Shown: in pieces, positions 1 to 11,513 of the stretch
Numbering within the stretch: the stretch's first letter is position 1
Layout: each line of letters starts with the position of its first letter
Source of the DNA: Daphnia pulex
Lineage: Eukaryota > Arthropoda > Branchiopoda > Diplostraca > Daphniidae
Direction of reading: 5' to 3'
NCBI RefSeq assembly: GCF_021134715.1
Contig: NC_060023.1
Coordinates: 9,176,001 to 9,240,000 of the forward strand
DNA: 64,000 nt
Made by a program: the position numbers and the translations under genes
The notes under the pieces: model-generated
What the model saw: the letters and a program-made list of their open reading frames with translations, nothing else
The model's database searches: none
Told to the model about the DNA's origin: nothing

Positions 1-800
1 TCACCACCTGTCTGTAAGTATGGAGTACGAAAGCCCTGTTCCATTTTCAAAAATTGGTCCGTTAACATGTTATACGTGGTGGTTGTAGTGTCATCATACG
101 AAGTTGTATTAAATACATTACCTGGATTTGATCTATAGGAATATTGCTATAAGTGGTTATGATTTCTCTCTGACGGCCGGCCTCTCTTTCCCAAAATGCA
201 ATGGAATTATTCATCCAATACGGATAATCGTCTTTATGACTGTAACATATTGCATGGTTTAATTTTCAATCTTAAAACATTTGGAATGTGTTATACCTCA
301 CACTGTGAGATGCTATTTCATGGCCCCTGTTGAAAAATTCGTTGACTAACTGATAGTTTGTCCCCCCCAAGTGGGTTACGAAAAAAGTCATACCAATGTC
401 GCATCCTACGGATCAAGTATTAGTTAACTGCAGTTATTTTTTACTATAATGTTGTAATACCGTTGGGATTAGTTCTGTTGCCAAATATCTTTTCGTAGGT
501 AGGGTACATCCAGTTACTCACAGCATCGTCGAACGTCATGAATACCATTTGCGGAATCTCTTCCGGATTGAGGCCCATCGGAGGAGTTGTGCTCATGCAC
601 AAACAATCTGGTAGTATGCATGTTGTACTGAAACCGTTTAAGTTATTTTAGTAGTTTTGTAAATCACTTCAGATTTTAAAAATTCGGTGATTAGTATTCG
701 TGTTTTCTTACCTGTCACAACCATTGGTTTGTTCTAGTGTTAGCGAATGAGTAACATTAAAAATTGCCAAGAGAATTGCCAGATTTTTTATGGAAAACAT
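1..800 (-). CDS. Chitin deacetylase-like gene A (partial, 5' part)
   Basis: Five minus-strand exons (712-800, 461-627, 297-405, 122-239, and 1-35 running off the edge) join in one frame across GT-AG introns. The start at 800 opens a hydrophobic signal peptide (MFSIKNLAILLAIF...). The NodB-type polysaccharide deacetylase motifs follow in order: TFDDA, HSVSH and FRTPY. In this family the second Asp of motif 1 and the two His of motif 2 bind the catalytic metal. The likely role is secreted removal of acetyl groups from chitin in cuticle or peritrophic matrix. There is no chitin-binding or LDLa domain before the catalytic domain, as in group V insect enzymes. It is the most 3' of three tandem paralogues and shares all their visible splice positions. 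The C-terminal half lies outside the window, so I cannot tell whether the gene is intact. Confidence 0.85.
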
Positions 801-981
801 TGCACACAACTATGGATGAGTTTGATTGCACCACTGATTATAAGATTAACGATAGCTAGCAACACAAAAGTAGACACTGTTCTTTACTCCGACACAGTCT
901 GTTATCTAACTTTGATTACAGAGCCATAGTAACTTGGGCCAATGAAATTATCGATACTAATTTTGGAAACATTCGATAGTT

Positions 982-2894
982 TTAGAGAATCCACCATCCA
1001 AAAATTGTCAAAATTGACGAAATGGCCGCAATGACCTCGGGCTGTTTTAGCGCAGCAGCGGACTGAGAAAAGGGAGAAGTGGAGACGGGAGTAGTGGAGA
1101 CGGGAGTAGTGGAGACGGGAGTAGTGGAGACGGGAGTAGTGGAGACGGATCGATCCTCCAGCCATGGATATTCAACAGGACAAGGGACACAAGACCCCAT
1201 GCTACGTTCACCTCCTGGAACGGATTCGTTGTAGTAACAAACTTGCGGTTCTAGACATGGCGCCTGTTCGATGGAGGAAGGATCGCAACTAAAGGGGTTG
1301 TTTACTTTCATCTTTTCCAATGTCATGGGATTCCTTATCCATTCTATTCCCTGTATATTTTGTTTAACAAATACAGTTTCTTAAATTACTGTTTAATGTA
1401 GGACTCTTTTTTGCACGTTACCTTGCTGACCGGGACAATGTAAACATAGTCGAGGGACGTCAAATAGTCAAGAAATTTTACGAATCCTTCGAGAACAGCC
1501 GCTTCGTTTACAATCCAGTAAATATGTTGATAGATACCGAAAGGCGCCCGAGTTTTGTTATAGCGTTCAAAGTTGAACATGAAATAATCAAAAACCTCTT
1601 GAACGGTCAGATTTCCTGATCTAGAATCAATTAAATTTAATTTAATCGCACCAAGATTTAAATTTACACATTAGTTTAGGTTTATTACTTCAAACAGGAA
1701 TCAGCCATACTGCATACCGAACCATTCTGACTGCTTTGCAATGCAACCATGGGAACATCCCAAAAACCAGGATGTGTTTCGTTTCCACAGGGAGGTACCA
1801 CGCAATCCTGTAAAGTACGAACAACAACAAAATTTATCCATCGGCTTAAGTTGAATGAATAGTTAAAACAAAATGTCGAACATGAGTGACGCCGAAATCC
1901 ATTGTGAACGGCCATATGGGTGGATCCATGAATTTTATCGATGGCAACGACGAGTCAAAATTCATGCCCAAACTTTGTAAGGCGGTAAAAGTTGCATCAC
2001 CACCTGTTTGTAGATACGGAGCTCGGAATCCCTAAATTGATGAAGCAATAATAGTTTTTAAATTGTATCAATGCTATTAATTTTTGTGTAAAACCTGGAT
2101 TTTATCAAGAGGGACATTGCTGTAAGTGTTAATGATTTTTATTTGACGACCGGCCTCCGTTTTCCAAAAGTCAATTGAAGTATTCATCCAATACGAATAT
2201 TCATTTTTATGTCTAGAAAATAATAATAAAAAAAAAGTTTTATGTGCATTTTTCGGAAAATAATTTATTCTCTTACGTGACAGTGTGCGATGCGATTTCG
2301 TTGCCTCTATTAAAAAATTCGTTAACCAATCGATAGTTGGTTCCTTCGTGAGTTACGTAAAATGTCATACCAATGTCACAGCCTGCAAATGGTATAATTT
2401 TTGGTTAATTTTTAGAAATAAGATTGCCATAACACTATTTAAGTACCATTGGGATTGGTTCTGTTGCCAAATATCTTTGCGTACGTAGGATACATCCAGT
2501 CGCCGATAGCGTCGTCAAACGTGATGAAAACCATTTGAGGAATCTCCTCCTGAAGCAATCCCATTGGAGGGCTTGTGCTCATGCATAAACAGTCGGGCAA
2601 CACGCATTTCGTACTAAAACAGTTTGTTATTAGTAAATAGTAACAAGAATACACGAATCGGACTTTTTAAAACTTCCAGTACTCTTATTATGAATATCAA
2701 TAGATTAATATTTGGAAACCAAAAGATAAGCATGACGCTTGCGCAATAGACTTAAAGCTAGTTTACCGAATTGTGTGCTCCCAATATTACCTGTCACAGT
2801 TAGTCAGAACAGGTTCTTCGTTCAGCGATTGGGTGATCTCCCATGCATTAAGCATTACTAAAAGGATCGGCAGAAAGCTAACAGGACGAAACAT
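982..2894 (-). CDS. Chitin deacetylase-like gene B with Ser/Thr-Pro stalk and hydrophobic C-terminus
   Basis: Eight exons (2791-2894, 2447-2613, 2277-2382, 2095-2212, 1882-2031, 1689-1807, 1422-1620, 982-1350) give an uninterrupted 443-residue protein. It has a signal peptide ([14 protein letters not shown]...), then TFDDA, HTVTH, FRAPY and a DPPIWPF segment, all expected for a polysaccharide deacetylase. After the catalytic domain comes a Cys-rich stretch (CDPSS...APC...CVPCP), then about five VSTTP repeats, and finally a short hydrophobic end ([16 protein letters not shown]). The tail resembles a mucin-like stalk plus a GPI-attachment signal, which would tether the enzyme to the cell surface; this is inference. 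The exon 5 donor (CAT|GTTCGA) is weak, but it is the only one that keeps the frame found in gene C. The neighbour on each side is a paralogue. Confidence 0.88.
1079..1149 (+). repeat. 15-bp coding minisatellite
   Basis: The unit gtggagacgggagta repeats four times, followed by a partial fifth copy. Read on the minus strand it encodes VSTTP repeats in the C-terminal stalk of chitin deacetylase B. The unit length is a multiple of three, so gain or loss of copies would keep the frame. Copy number may vary between alleles. Confidence 0.95.
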
Positions 2895-3448
2895 CCTGCA
2901 CAAATCTTGTTTGTCTTGGGCTCTACTAATAGCTAAACCTTATTTTAGATCACTAATGCACACGTGTGGCATACTTCACGCTGCTTTATGCACCTTAAAA
3001 AACGTTATCTTGTCTTGCTTCATGTCCATACGGTGTGGATTTTAGTACATGATAGTGAGTAGGAAAAGTACTTTTAGGTGAATTCATTCGCACAAGCTGT
3101 AAGACTTGCATCCCGTGGCGAAATACAATAACGGGTTTCTTCTAACTGTTTCGCTTTACCTTTGAAGTAAAATTTTATTGCTTTTTTAAGACGTATGACG
3201 GATGTGTGACGGCACGATTATTCGTATGAACCCCGCTGTTAAAACACGCTTGTAAAAGATGCTTAGTTTTATCTGTCATCCCGGTTTTGGCTTGTTTGCG
3301 TGTCATTTCAAAAAGATTTAAATCAGCGCACACCTGCAGCACAATAAATACATTATTATGTTTATAACTTTAAACAATGTAGTACCAACGATGTTGTAAA
3401 TTCCTCCGTGCAAAAAACTAATTCAAACACAAAATAAAAATTTCAAAA

Positions 3449-5779
3449 TCATTTACAACCGGAGAATTTATACGCCCAATCGCAAGCCTTGATATCTTGT
3501 CGGTAGATGGTTTCCGGATGAGCACAAGTCTGCGGATTGGTGTTATAAAATATGGAGAAAATAACCATTAGTACTTGAAAGCAATTATTAATATTGATTG
3601 GAATTAAATATAAATTTTAGGATATTTAAACACTCACGAAAAGAGAAGCATTTCCGTTGGAGCACATGAAGAAGGTTCTGGAACAGTTAGAGGCTGGATT
3701 CTGGTAGCTGCCGTCCTGTTTATCCTTGCAATCGAAATAAGGCGAATTTTCAATCGGAGTCGTCTCAGCTGTTTGATTCGACAAAATGAGATTCGATTAC
3801 AAATCAGAATAAGAGAAAACAATAAAGATAACTGATGTCAAACTTACTTTGAGGGATGGGCTCGTCGGAAGTGTCCAGCATAGGATATTTTAATGGACAA
3901 GGAACGCAAGAGCCCATGGTTCGTTTACCTCCTGAAATGGACTTGTCGACGTAATGGCAAACTTGTGGTGCTGAGCATGGTGCCGGATCGACGGAAGAAG
4001 GATCACAACTAAAGATATAATTTTCCTTCATCTGCGCCAGTGTCTGAGGATTTTTCATCCACTCTATGCCCTGAGAATTGTAATCAAATTTAAACTTCAG
4101 ATTGTTGTGTGAGACTAGTTTACACGTTACCTTGCTGACTGGGACTATGTATACATAGTCAAGGGTCGCCAAATGGTCTAGAAATTTAAGAAATCCCTCA
4201 AGAGCAGCCTGGCTGTCAAGGAACCAATAAACATGTTGAAAGATGCCAAAAGGTGCGCGAGTCTTGTTAAAGCGCTGGAAGTTAAACATAAAGTAGTCAA
4301 AAATTTGTGCAGTGGTCAGATTAGAGTCCGGTCTGTCAAAAGTTTAAAAAAAGAAAAACGTGTAAAGTTGTCAATACAAAGCAATAACACCGTATAAAAC
4401 CACCACACGTTTCTTACGGGAAGCAGAAAAAATCGGGCATGCTGCAAATGGAACCGTTATTGCCGTTTTGGAAAACAAGCAACGGGATTTCCCATAAACC
4501 AGGGAATTTCCCTGTGATACAAGGGGAAATGACACAATCCTGTCGTATAAAAAAGTGTTAAGACATAAATATAAAACGGGGCGAAACTGTGTTAGAACAT
4601 CACCTGCGTGATGCCGTGATCCAATGTATACGGCCAAATGGGAGGATCACTAAATTTTATTGATGGTAACGATGAGTCGAAATTCATTCCCAAATTGTTC
4701 AGGGCGATGAACGTCGCGTCTCCACCTGTCTGGAGGTAAGGAGCACGGAATCCCTGTAAAAAAAAAAATAGTAGCATATTAAGTTTTATACCACCCTACA
4801 ATAGTGCGATAATATAAGGTTTTATTGGACTGACCTGAATTTTATCAAAAGGAATATTGGCATAAGTGTTGATGATTTTTCTCTGACGACCGGCCTCCCT
4901 TTCCCAGAAGTCGACGGAGGTGTTTTTCCAGTATATAAAATCTGCTTTATGCCTGTACAAAAAAAATAAATAAATAAAAATATTCTAGAACGTACGAAAC
5001 TGAATAATAAAATGCTTAATACGTGACACTGTGGGATGCGATTTCGTGGCCTCGGTTGAAAAATTCGTTAACCAGTCGATAGTCTGTTCCATTCTGACTT
5101 GTCGTGTTGCCAGTTCCTGATTCGTGAGATACGAAAAATGTCATGCCGATGTTACAGCCTGTATTAATATTCGTCAGATTAAACTAAAATTTCCAGTTCG
5201 TGAAATGAATATCCTACCGTTGGGATTGGTTCTGTTTCCGAGTATTTTTTGGTACGTAGGATACATCCAGTAATTCAAGGCATCGTCAAACGTGAGAAAT
5301 ACTATTTGCGGAATTTCCTTCGGATTCAATCCCATTGGAGGGCTTGTGCTCATGCATAAACAGTCTGGTAACACGCATTTCGTACTGAAACATATTTCCA
5401 TAAAGGCCAGACAAAAATAAAACGATAACCTAATTCAACTTATTAATTATGCACGTTAATGCACACTTGTGTTTTTTCACATTTAACGGGTAATATTAGA
5501 GCGACAGGGAGCTGACGGCCTTCCAATAGTGGTCGGAAATATGCTTATACGATGATAAAGAATGTAAAGCAGATAAATAGATCTCTTGCATGCTCTAACG
5601 AAATTTACGAATACACACTAATTCTTGCTGAGCTTAACAGTTGCACAAAATCTTAAATAGTTCGTAAAAGGATTTTACCTATCGCAAACAGTATGATTAC
5701 GAAGTGGTTCTGCAGTCAGAGATGGCGTAAACTCTGATATCACCAAAAGAATCGTCAGATACTTGGTGAGATGCAACAT
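3449..5779 (-). CDS. Chitin deacetylase-like gene C with C-terminal chitin-binding domain
   Basis: Ten exons (5679-5779, 5218-5384, 5023-5158, 4835-4952, 4604-4753, 4418-4539, 4131-4332, 3848-4070, 3638-3768, 3449-3529) join to 476 residues. The protein starts with a signal peptide (MLHLTKYLTILLVISEF...) and carries TFDDA, HSVTH, FRAPY and DPPIWPY. Exons 1-8 match gene B in position, and all but exons 1, 3, 6, 7 and 8 also in length. Exons 9-10 add a peritrophin-A/CBM14-like module, with YFDCKDKQDGSY...C...FFMCSNG...TCAHP...CDWAY...C spacing. The protein therefore looks secreted and chitin-targeted, unlike gene B with its hydrophobic tail. A chitin-binding domain at the C-terminus differs from the usual N-terminal placement in groups I-IV. 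The start is chosen because it opens the signal peptide and sits at the same place as in genes A and B. Confidence 0.9.
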
Positions 5780-6887
5780 TGTTCTGTCGTTGTGCGCTGT
5801 TCAGTGGTCGACTTATTCTGAACAACTGATGAACCTTGTTTCAGTTTGAAGCAGATACCACAGGTGTTTTAAATGCTTATAGAGAACTGGCCATCTTGTT
5901 GTTGTTGGAGGTTTCTAGAAGTTCAGAGGAAATGATTAATGGTACAGTGTAGCCTAATGTTAGGGTGAATGTTCTATCGAACATGATAGTGTTTGGCAAA
6001 CCTTTTACTCACTTTCATTTCCTCGGTGGGGGGGAGCGGCACAGAGGTATTGTGTCGACAATTATACAGAAATGGTAGTTAGTCAAATGTGATTAAGGCG
6101 AAGTCTTTATTACGCCATTTTTTGCGTCGATATGGGAGTATCGTCACTACCATTTGTACCAGGGTTGTGCCTTGAATATTCAAAAAATTATTCTAACTTA
6201 ATCACTTTTTTTTACGGACTTATCTCGTTTCCATACATGAAGAGGACGTGAAAACGTGCGTCAAGTACTTTTGGTGAAAGTTGGTGGCCTCAGTTCGTTG
6301 TCGGCAACTGCAGAGCAATAAAAAATCATGATTAACAACAGATAATGAAAGTACTCACGAGTAACTTAAAACGTGCCCCATTGCGCAAAACTACATACTA
6401 CACTTAGACTTAAGTTATGTCTTTGATCTTTGAAAATTTTTTCCATTTTATCACGCATTGCCTTGTTATTTCGAAGAGCAGAATAAGGTCTGATAAACAC
6501 AAAATTAACGCACACGTAATCGGATGAAGAAAATAATATTTCAAAATAGCTCCCTCTACTGATCAGACGAAATACCCAGTAACTAAATTATCCAGATATG
6601 CGGTCCTAACGATGTCGGTTTTCCGAATTTAAAATTACTACGTTAATCGTAAACTACGTAAAATAAATTGAATATTGTCGGTTTTAATGAGTTAAAGCTG
6701 GTTCAGTTAAACTAACCAGAAAATGAGTAAAAACTCCAACGTTAATCGACAAAAATGTCCTGGGAATCCACTTGCAGAAGGCCCCAGGATCGTCCTTGTC
6801 TACATAAGAGCTCGGTTAGTCATGAAGTTTCACAGATGAGTTTACACGGATTCCTGAAATTCCACAAACGATAAATCAAATAAAGCA
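5780..6887. other. Intergenic spacer between divergent genes
   Basis: No convincing coding frame is present. It separates the minus-strand chitin deacetylase C from the plus-strand RING gene. A TATAAG-like word on the minus strand near 5876-5881 and a TCAGTT initiator-like word at 5824-5829 lie upstream of gene C. Their roughly 50-bp spacing is longer than normal, so I do not call a promoter there. Confidence 0.5.
6801..6808 (+). promoter_or_regulatory. Probable TATA-like element of RING gene 1
   Basis: The word tacataag lies about 87 bp upstream of the start codon at 6888. The paralogous gene at 8405 has tataagag at the same place, and the sequence around both boxes (acaaaaatgtc upstream, agagc downstream) is recognisably duplicated. 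This suggests that the core promoter was copied with the gene. Confidence 0.5.
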
Positions 6888-7364
6888 ATGTCTACTAAAG
6901 AAGAAACCAGTCCCAGCGACGTTCGGAAGTACGATGACGGTATTTGTGCTATTTGTCTGAGTTCGCATGTCAACAAAGCGACCCCGGACTGCGGCCATGT
7001 CTTTTGTTTCCGATGCTTGATTGACTGGTGCCAGGTAAAGCTTGAATGTCCAACTTGTAAGCAACCGTTCCAGAACTTTCGTCACGACATCCAGATTCGA
7101 CCGACTTGCGAGCAGATCTACACCCCCGATCCTCCTCTCGTTCCTGCCGACCAACAGCCAACGCCAGAGGTTATCAACATAACTTTCCTGGACCAAGAGG
7201 AGCATCAAACGTGGGTTGTTCAAACTCCCAATAGGATGATTGTGCTACTGATGCCACCGTTAACCCACGAAAGATTGCATCACGATACCAACTTCCGAAC
7301 ATGGTTCTTTAATTACCTGAATAACCAACTGAACATCAACATTCTGGGCATGGTCTGGCCTTAA
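6888..7364 (+). CDS. Small RING-finger protein 1 (Topors-like RING)
   Basis: A single uninterrupted frame encodes 158 residues. A C3HC4 RING finger is formed by C20, C23, C35, H37, C40, C43, C54 and C57. Within it the segments FCFRCLIDW and LECPTCKQPF closely resemble the RING of the E3 ligase Topors. RING domains of this type recruit an E2 enzyme and transfer ubiquitin (Topors also SUMO). Full-length Topors proteins are many hundreds of residues long and have an RS-rich tail. This protein stops about 100 residues after the RING and has no such tail. The C-terminal part (residues 90-158) is not recognised. The gene is intronless in its coding region and has a tandem paralogue 1 kb downstream. 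E3 activity is likely from the family; substrate and localisation are unknown. Confidence 0.85.
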   Translation: MSTKEETSPSDVRKYDDGICAICLSSHVNKATPDCGHVFCFRCLIDWCQVKLECPTCKQPFQNFRHDIQIRPTCEQIYTPDPPLVPADQQPTPEVINITFLDQEEHQTWVVQTPNRMIVLLMPPLTHERLHHDTNFRTWFFNYLNNQLNINILGMVWP

Positions 7365-8350
7365 TTGAGACACGTAACTTATAGACAGGGCATGTCAGTT
7401 CAAAAATGTTAAATTTATCATTCGATGAGAATCTGAAATACAAAATTGTCTTAATCTTCTAATAATAATGTTTTCATTTTCATGAATTACCACAAAGTTA
7501 TTAACCAAATCTCAAATCTGCATGGTAAAAGACTAAAAATTCACTCTTTTACTATGTGCCTAGGTCTACTCCATTTCATTATTACTTTATCACATTATTC
7601 TTGCTATATTCTCCTACTACTCTTACTTCCTACACTCCTACTTTAACTATTCTTACTTTCCTTTTACTTCATTTTTTATACAAACAAATAATACAATATG
7701 ATACTAGAAAGTAGAAAGGGAGAACTTACTCAAAATTGCCCAAATATCCAAAGCAAATGGTCCATCCAAGTTCCAACACAGAAAAAACCCGCGAAAATGG
7801 ACAACCTTCTCTGTCAACGAACAATACTGACAATGAGGTGCCTCGTGCAGTCGTGCTGAATTCAGATTCAACCGCTAATCTCGGGAGCTGTGTTGCAAAT
7901 TAAACAGTGATACATATTTTTAAAAAATTAGATTAATAAAATACCACATATATTTTAAATAAAATTCTTTAATTTACTAACTATAATGGGATTCAATTAT
8001 AAGTACTTAAAATATTTAAGTTCAATTCATTTTTAAAACGTGGCGTTGGTGGGGGGGGGGAATAAACGTGGAAACCAGTGCCATCTGCCAATCGCAAATC
8101 TGATTGGGACTTAAAATGTTTATAGGCAAAGAACGGTACACTGATAAGTGATAAGCTGCCTCTGATCTTTGTTAATTTTAAATTAGTTTAATAATCACTA
8201 CGGGTTTCATCTATATTGAAAAATGTGGGTTTTAAAAATGTGATGTCGATGAAACAAAATTAACCGATATCCTAGTAAAACATTAAACGCTAAATTACAA
8301 AAATGTCGCGAAAATCCGTCTGCGAGAGGCCTCGACACCAACTGAGATGA
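7365..8350 (+). other. Spacer between the two RING genes
   Basis: I see no gene here. It is AT-rich and contains a G-run at about 8051-8060. Its last 100 bp resemble the region upstream of the first RING gene. Confidence 0.5.
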
Positions 8351-8358
8351 TATAAGAG
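8351..8358 (+). promoter_or_regulatory. TATA box of RING gene 2
   Basis: The word tataagag lies 54 bp upstream of the start at 8405. It sits in sequence that aligns with the upstream region of the first RING gene. Confidence 0.6.
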
Positions 8359-8404
8359 CACAGCCAATCCAACGAAATATGTGAATTGCGAATCAGATTG
8401 AAAA

Positions 8405-8878
8405 ATGGCGAATAACGGAGAATTTCGAAGCCCTTTAAAAACCTACGATGACGGCATTTGTGCTATTTGTCTGAGTTCGCACGTCAACAAATCGACACCA
8501 AACTGCGGCCATGTCTTTTGTTTCCGATGCTTGATTGACTGGTGCAAAATAAAGCTGGAATGCCCAACCTGCAAGCAACCGTTCCAGAACTTCCGCCACA
8601 CCATCCAAATTCGACCGACTGGCGACCAAATTTACACACCTGATCCTCCCGCCGCTCCTGTCGAAAATCCTCGCGTCGAACAAATGGACTTAACAGTCGT
8701 CAACGAAGGCCTTTTTGAATCGTGGATGATTCGAATTGCCAACCGCATGATTGTCTTTCCCATGCCGATGTCCAGTCACGAAAGACTAAACGATCCTGGA
8801 TTTCGACTCTTATTCTTCACCATTTTGAGCCGCCATTTCAACGTCAACGTAATCGACATGGAAAGGCGTGACCACTGA
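8405..8878 (+). CDS. Small RING-finger protein 2 (Topors-like RING)
   Basis: An intronless frame of 157 residues, tandem paralogue of the gene at 6888. The RING cysteines and histidine are all kept (C19, C22, C34, H36, C39, C42, C53, C56), and the RING is nearly identical to that of copy 1. Both proteins then share IQIRPT...QIYTPDPP. The C-terminal third has diverged more, but keeps a pattern of NRMIV...MP...HERL...F. This pattern of a frozen RING and a drifting tail suggests that the E2-facing part is constrained while the partner-facing part is changing. A ubiquitin E3 role is inferred from the family only. Confidence 0.85.
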   Translation: MANNGEFRSPLKTYDDGICAICLSSHVNKSTPNCGHVFCFRCLIDWCKIKLECPTCKQPFQNFRHTIQIRPTGDQIYTPDPPAAPVENPRVEQMDLTVVNEGLFESWMIRIANRMIVFPMPMSSHERLNDPGFRLLFFTILSRHFNVNVIDMERRDH

Positions 8879-9085
8879 TGAGTCGAAATCTAAAACTGAC
8901 ATTTCAAATCTTGTGTACGCATTTTCTGAAGCGACATTGAAATACATAATAATTCTTTGAAAAACTATGACTTTTGTGCATTTTGTTATTCTCAAACTAA
9001 TTACATAATTTCGCTTAAAAAGCGATGGCATATCGGCAAATGGCAATCTAAATTTAGTAAGCTTATGACTGTACGATTTCTAGGC

Positions 9086-9093
9086 TATATAAA
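9086..9093 (+). promoter_or_regulatory. TATA box candidate
   Basis: The word tatataaa lies 333 bp upstream of the first receptor's start codon. A second box follows 60 bp later, so this could serve an alternative start site. Confidence 0.35.
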
Positions 9094-9147
9094 TCCCTCG
9101 CCAAAGTTCATGGACAAAATAAATGTCAGCACGCGCCGGACATGCAC

Positions 9148-9155
9148 TATAAAAG
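9148..9155 (+). promoter_or_regulatory. TATA box candidate
   Basis: The word tataaaag, followed by a GC-rich ggcgggac, has strong consensus form. It lies about 270 bp upstream of the receptor start at 9426, so the transcript would have a 5' UTR of about 240 bp. Confidence 0.45.
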
Positions 9156-9425
9156 GGCGGGACTAAAACACGGTGAGGGAGATATTACCATGGCAACGGC
9201 GGACTAAAAACATATATCCTCATCATTTCATCATGAGATGTTTCCTTTTGCATCCGTACGCATATCCGAATCAATACCGACACCACACAGAGTAGCAGTA
9301 CTCAACCAGTGATCTATTTTGATTAAACCATATTTCTCCAGTCGATATTATCTCCTAGAAATCCAATATCTCAAGCTGATTTTGGCTTGTGCTGTCGCGG
9401 CTTACTGATTCTAGTGAAATAAAGA

Positions 9426-10933
9426 ATGACGAGACTCTTCAGAAACTTTATTAGAGTTCGGACTCGCAGTCAAAGTGAGTTAGTCTTGTTTCCGGCCATG
9501 GAGGGGAACAAAGTGTCCCCATCAGCGGTTCAGGAATCGAATAATGGCAACGTCTCTTGGTGTTTCCAGCCGTTTTTCATCTGGATGCGCCTCTTGGGAA
9601 TTGAACTCTACCACAAGTGCTTTCGATTCAGTAAATTCATCAACGTGTACGGCGTTTTGCTGTTACTCATGAGCGAATGGGCGAGCATTGACTTTATTGC
9701 AATTAAATTCTGGAAAATCTCATTCCCGTTCACCCAGCAGCAGTCGACGAACGCGCTGAACGTCTCAATGTCCACCACTCTGAGCTGGAACGCCCGAATT
9801 GATACGTTGAATCATTTCTGTTTTATTGCCATTGTTTTCCCGACGTTTTTCCACATGGCTCACCACAAATGGCTGCGCCTCTGGAACGTGATGGAGACAT
9901 TTGATTTCGCTTATTGCAAACTCAATCACGAGAAATTGAGAAAAATTCTGCTGATTGGATTCTTCCCTATACTAGCGGTAAGTGTATTTAAGTAGTATTA
10001 AACATGTCATTTTCATTTAATTGATTTGATATTTTGACTCAGGAAATTGGGATAATAATTTACAATCTACTAGTCAAGATACCAGATTTCGCGAATGAAA
10101 CGAGTTACCGGAAATTTGTTACCGCCACTGCTTATTTTGCCAAGATCGTGCCAATCAGCGCGCTGGTCTTGTATTGTTCGGTGGTTTGGTTGAGTTCTCT
10201 ATTTTACGAAGAGATTCGATTGGACATCGAAAGGACCTACAAGGTCAATCAGGAAAACATCCGCAGATGGAAGTGCAGTCTGGTTCTGGCCGGAGAAGTT
10301 GTCGATTGTATTAACGACACTTTCGGGCTGATCCTTTTGATATCCATCACCCACTTCTTTGTCGAATTTATTGCACGCTCGTTTTACCTCGTCAACAGCA
10401 TTTCGATGACCAATCAACCCGACTGTATTACGCTTGTCAGCATGTCTTCGGAAGTCCTTTTCCTTTGGTTCATCGCGTACAGCCCCGCCAAAATTCACCA
10501 CCGGGTAGTCATTTACTCATCTGAAGGGAATGTGGGACAACTTAAGTTTATTCCTTTATCTGTTTCAGGCTATTCAAGTAGCGAAATCACTTCGCAAAAT
10601 CGACAGTGTTGATAATAATCTGCAAAATCAAGTTTGTTGCTGGCATTTATTACGTCTTGGTGATTTAGGGAGGTATAATAATCTGTGATTTGATCCAAGG
10701 TTTCGTTGTTGGCACTGGGCATAGTCCAAAATTTGCCCAAAATATCGGCTTTGGGTCACTTTGACGTGAGCCTTCATTTAATACCACAGGTATTTAAAAA
10801 ATAATGATTTAAAAAATAATTAATAATAATTTGTTGGATAACATTTTCCACGTTTCCTATATAGTTGATCGGGACAACCCTAGCGTACCTTTTTATACTC
10901 TACCAGTTTCATGCTTCGGAGAGAAATGACTGA
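9426..10933 (+). CDS. Gustatory receptor-like gene 1 (plus-strand array)
   Basis: Five exons (9426-9977, 10043-10504, 10569-10631, 10700-10789, 10865-10933), all split in phase 0, give 411 residues. The protein is rich in membrane-spanning segments. It begins with the family-typical SWCFQPFFIWMRLLGIE and ends with LAYLFILYQF, a variant of the insect gustatory receptor signature TYhhhhhQF in which Thr is replaced by Ala. Gustatory receptors are seven-helix ligand-gated cation channels of chemosensory neurons, with the N-terminus inside. The N-terminus here is about 30 residues longer than in its neighbours. An internal Met (MEGNKVSP...) could be the real start. No frameshift or premature stop is visible. 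The ligand is unknown. Confidence 0.85.
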
Positions 10934-11513
10934 TGATCGCAAAGGCGTTATTAAATAGTTTTCAAATTCATAATTTTATTGCCAGTTGTAGTTTACACTC
11001 GGCCTTTGTTCATACTTGTAAAAATTTTATAGCTGTTAGGTGCAATACAGAAAGTACAAATAAAAGTGGCAGGTGAATTACACCGTAAATTAAATTATAA
11101 ATGAGTTTGGATTGGGTCGGTGCAATATGTTTTATCCGGGATTGCATTACTTTAAACCTTCTATATGCGTGCTAACCTTTTCAACAATCAAGAGAGAAGC
11201 GCTTGACATTTCCATCGACGAAGGATGCATCCTATTAGTCCCAATGAATTATATGGAACTAGTATATCTACGCAGTTACCGCGGAAACCAATTTCTCAAG
11301 TAGCGCAACACATATATGCACGCATGAAATTAATAATAAACTCTGATCCAGCCGATGTAGGCTGAACGCTTACTGTAGGCGCAACACTTTTTCAGTTTTC
11401 CTCACTCATGCAATGTAGCATGACTTCGCAAATAACTGTCAACTATAAGTAAAATATAAACTTTGTTGTAACTTGTTATTATAGAGGAAGCCTTCATCAC
11501 CCAAGTCGTTACG

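Larger units (their letters stand above)
8879..9425 (+). other. Spacer upstream of the gustatory receptor array
   Basis: No gene longer than a few codons is supported. Two TATA boxes are present (9086-9093 and 9148-9155), so a first non-coding exon of the following receptor could start here. Confidence 0.5.
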
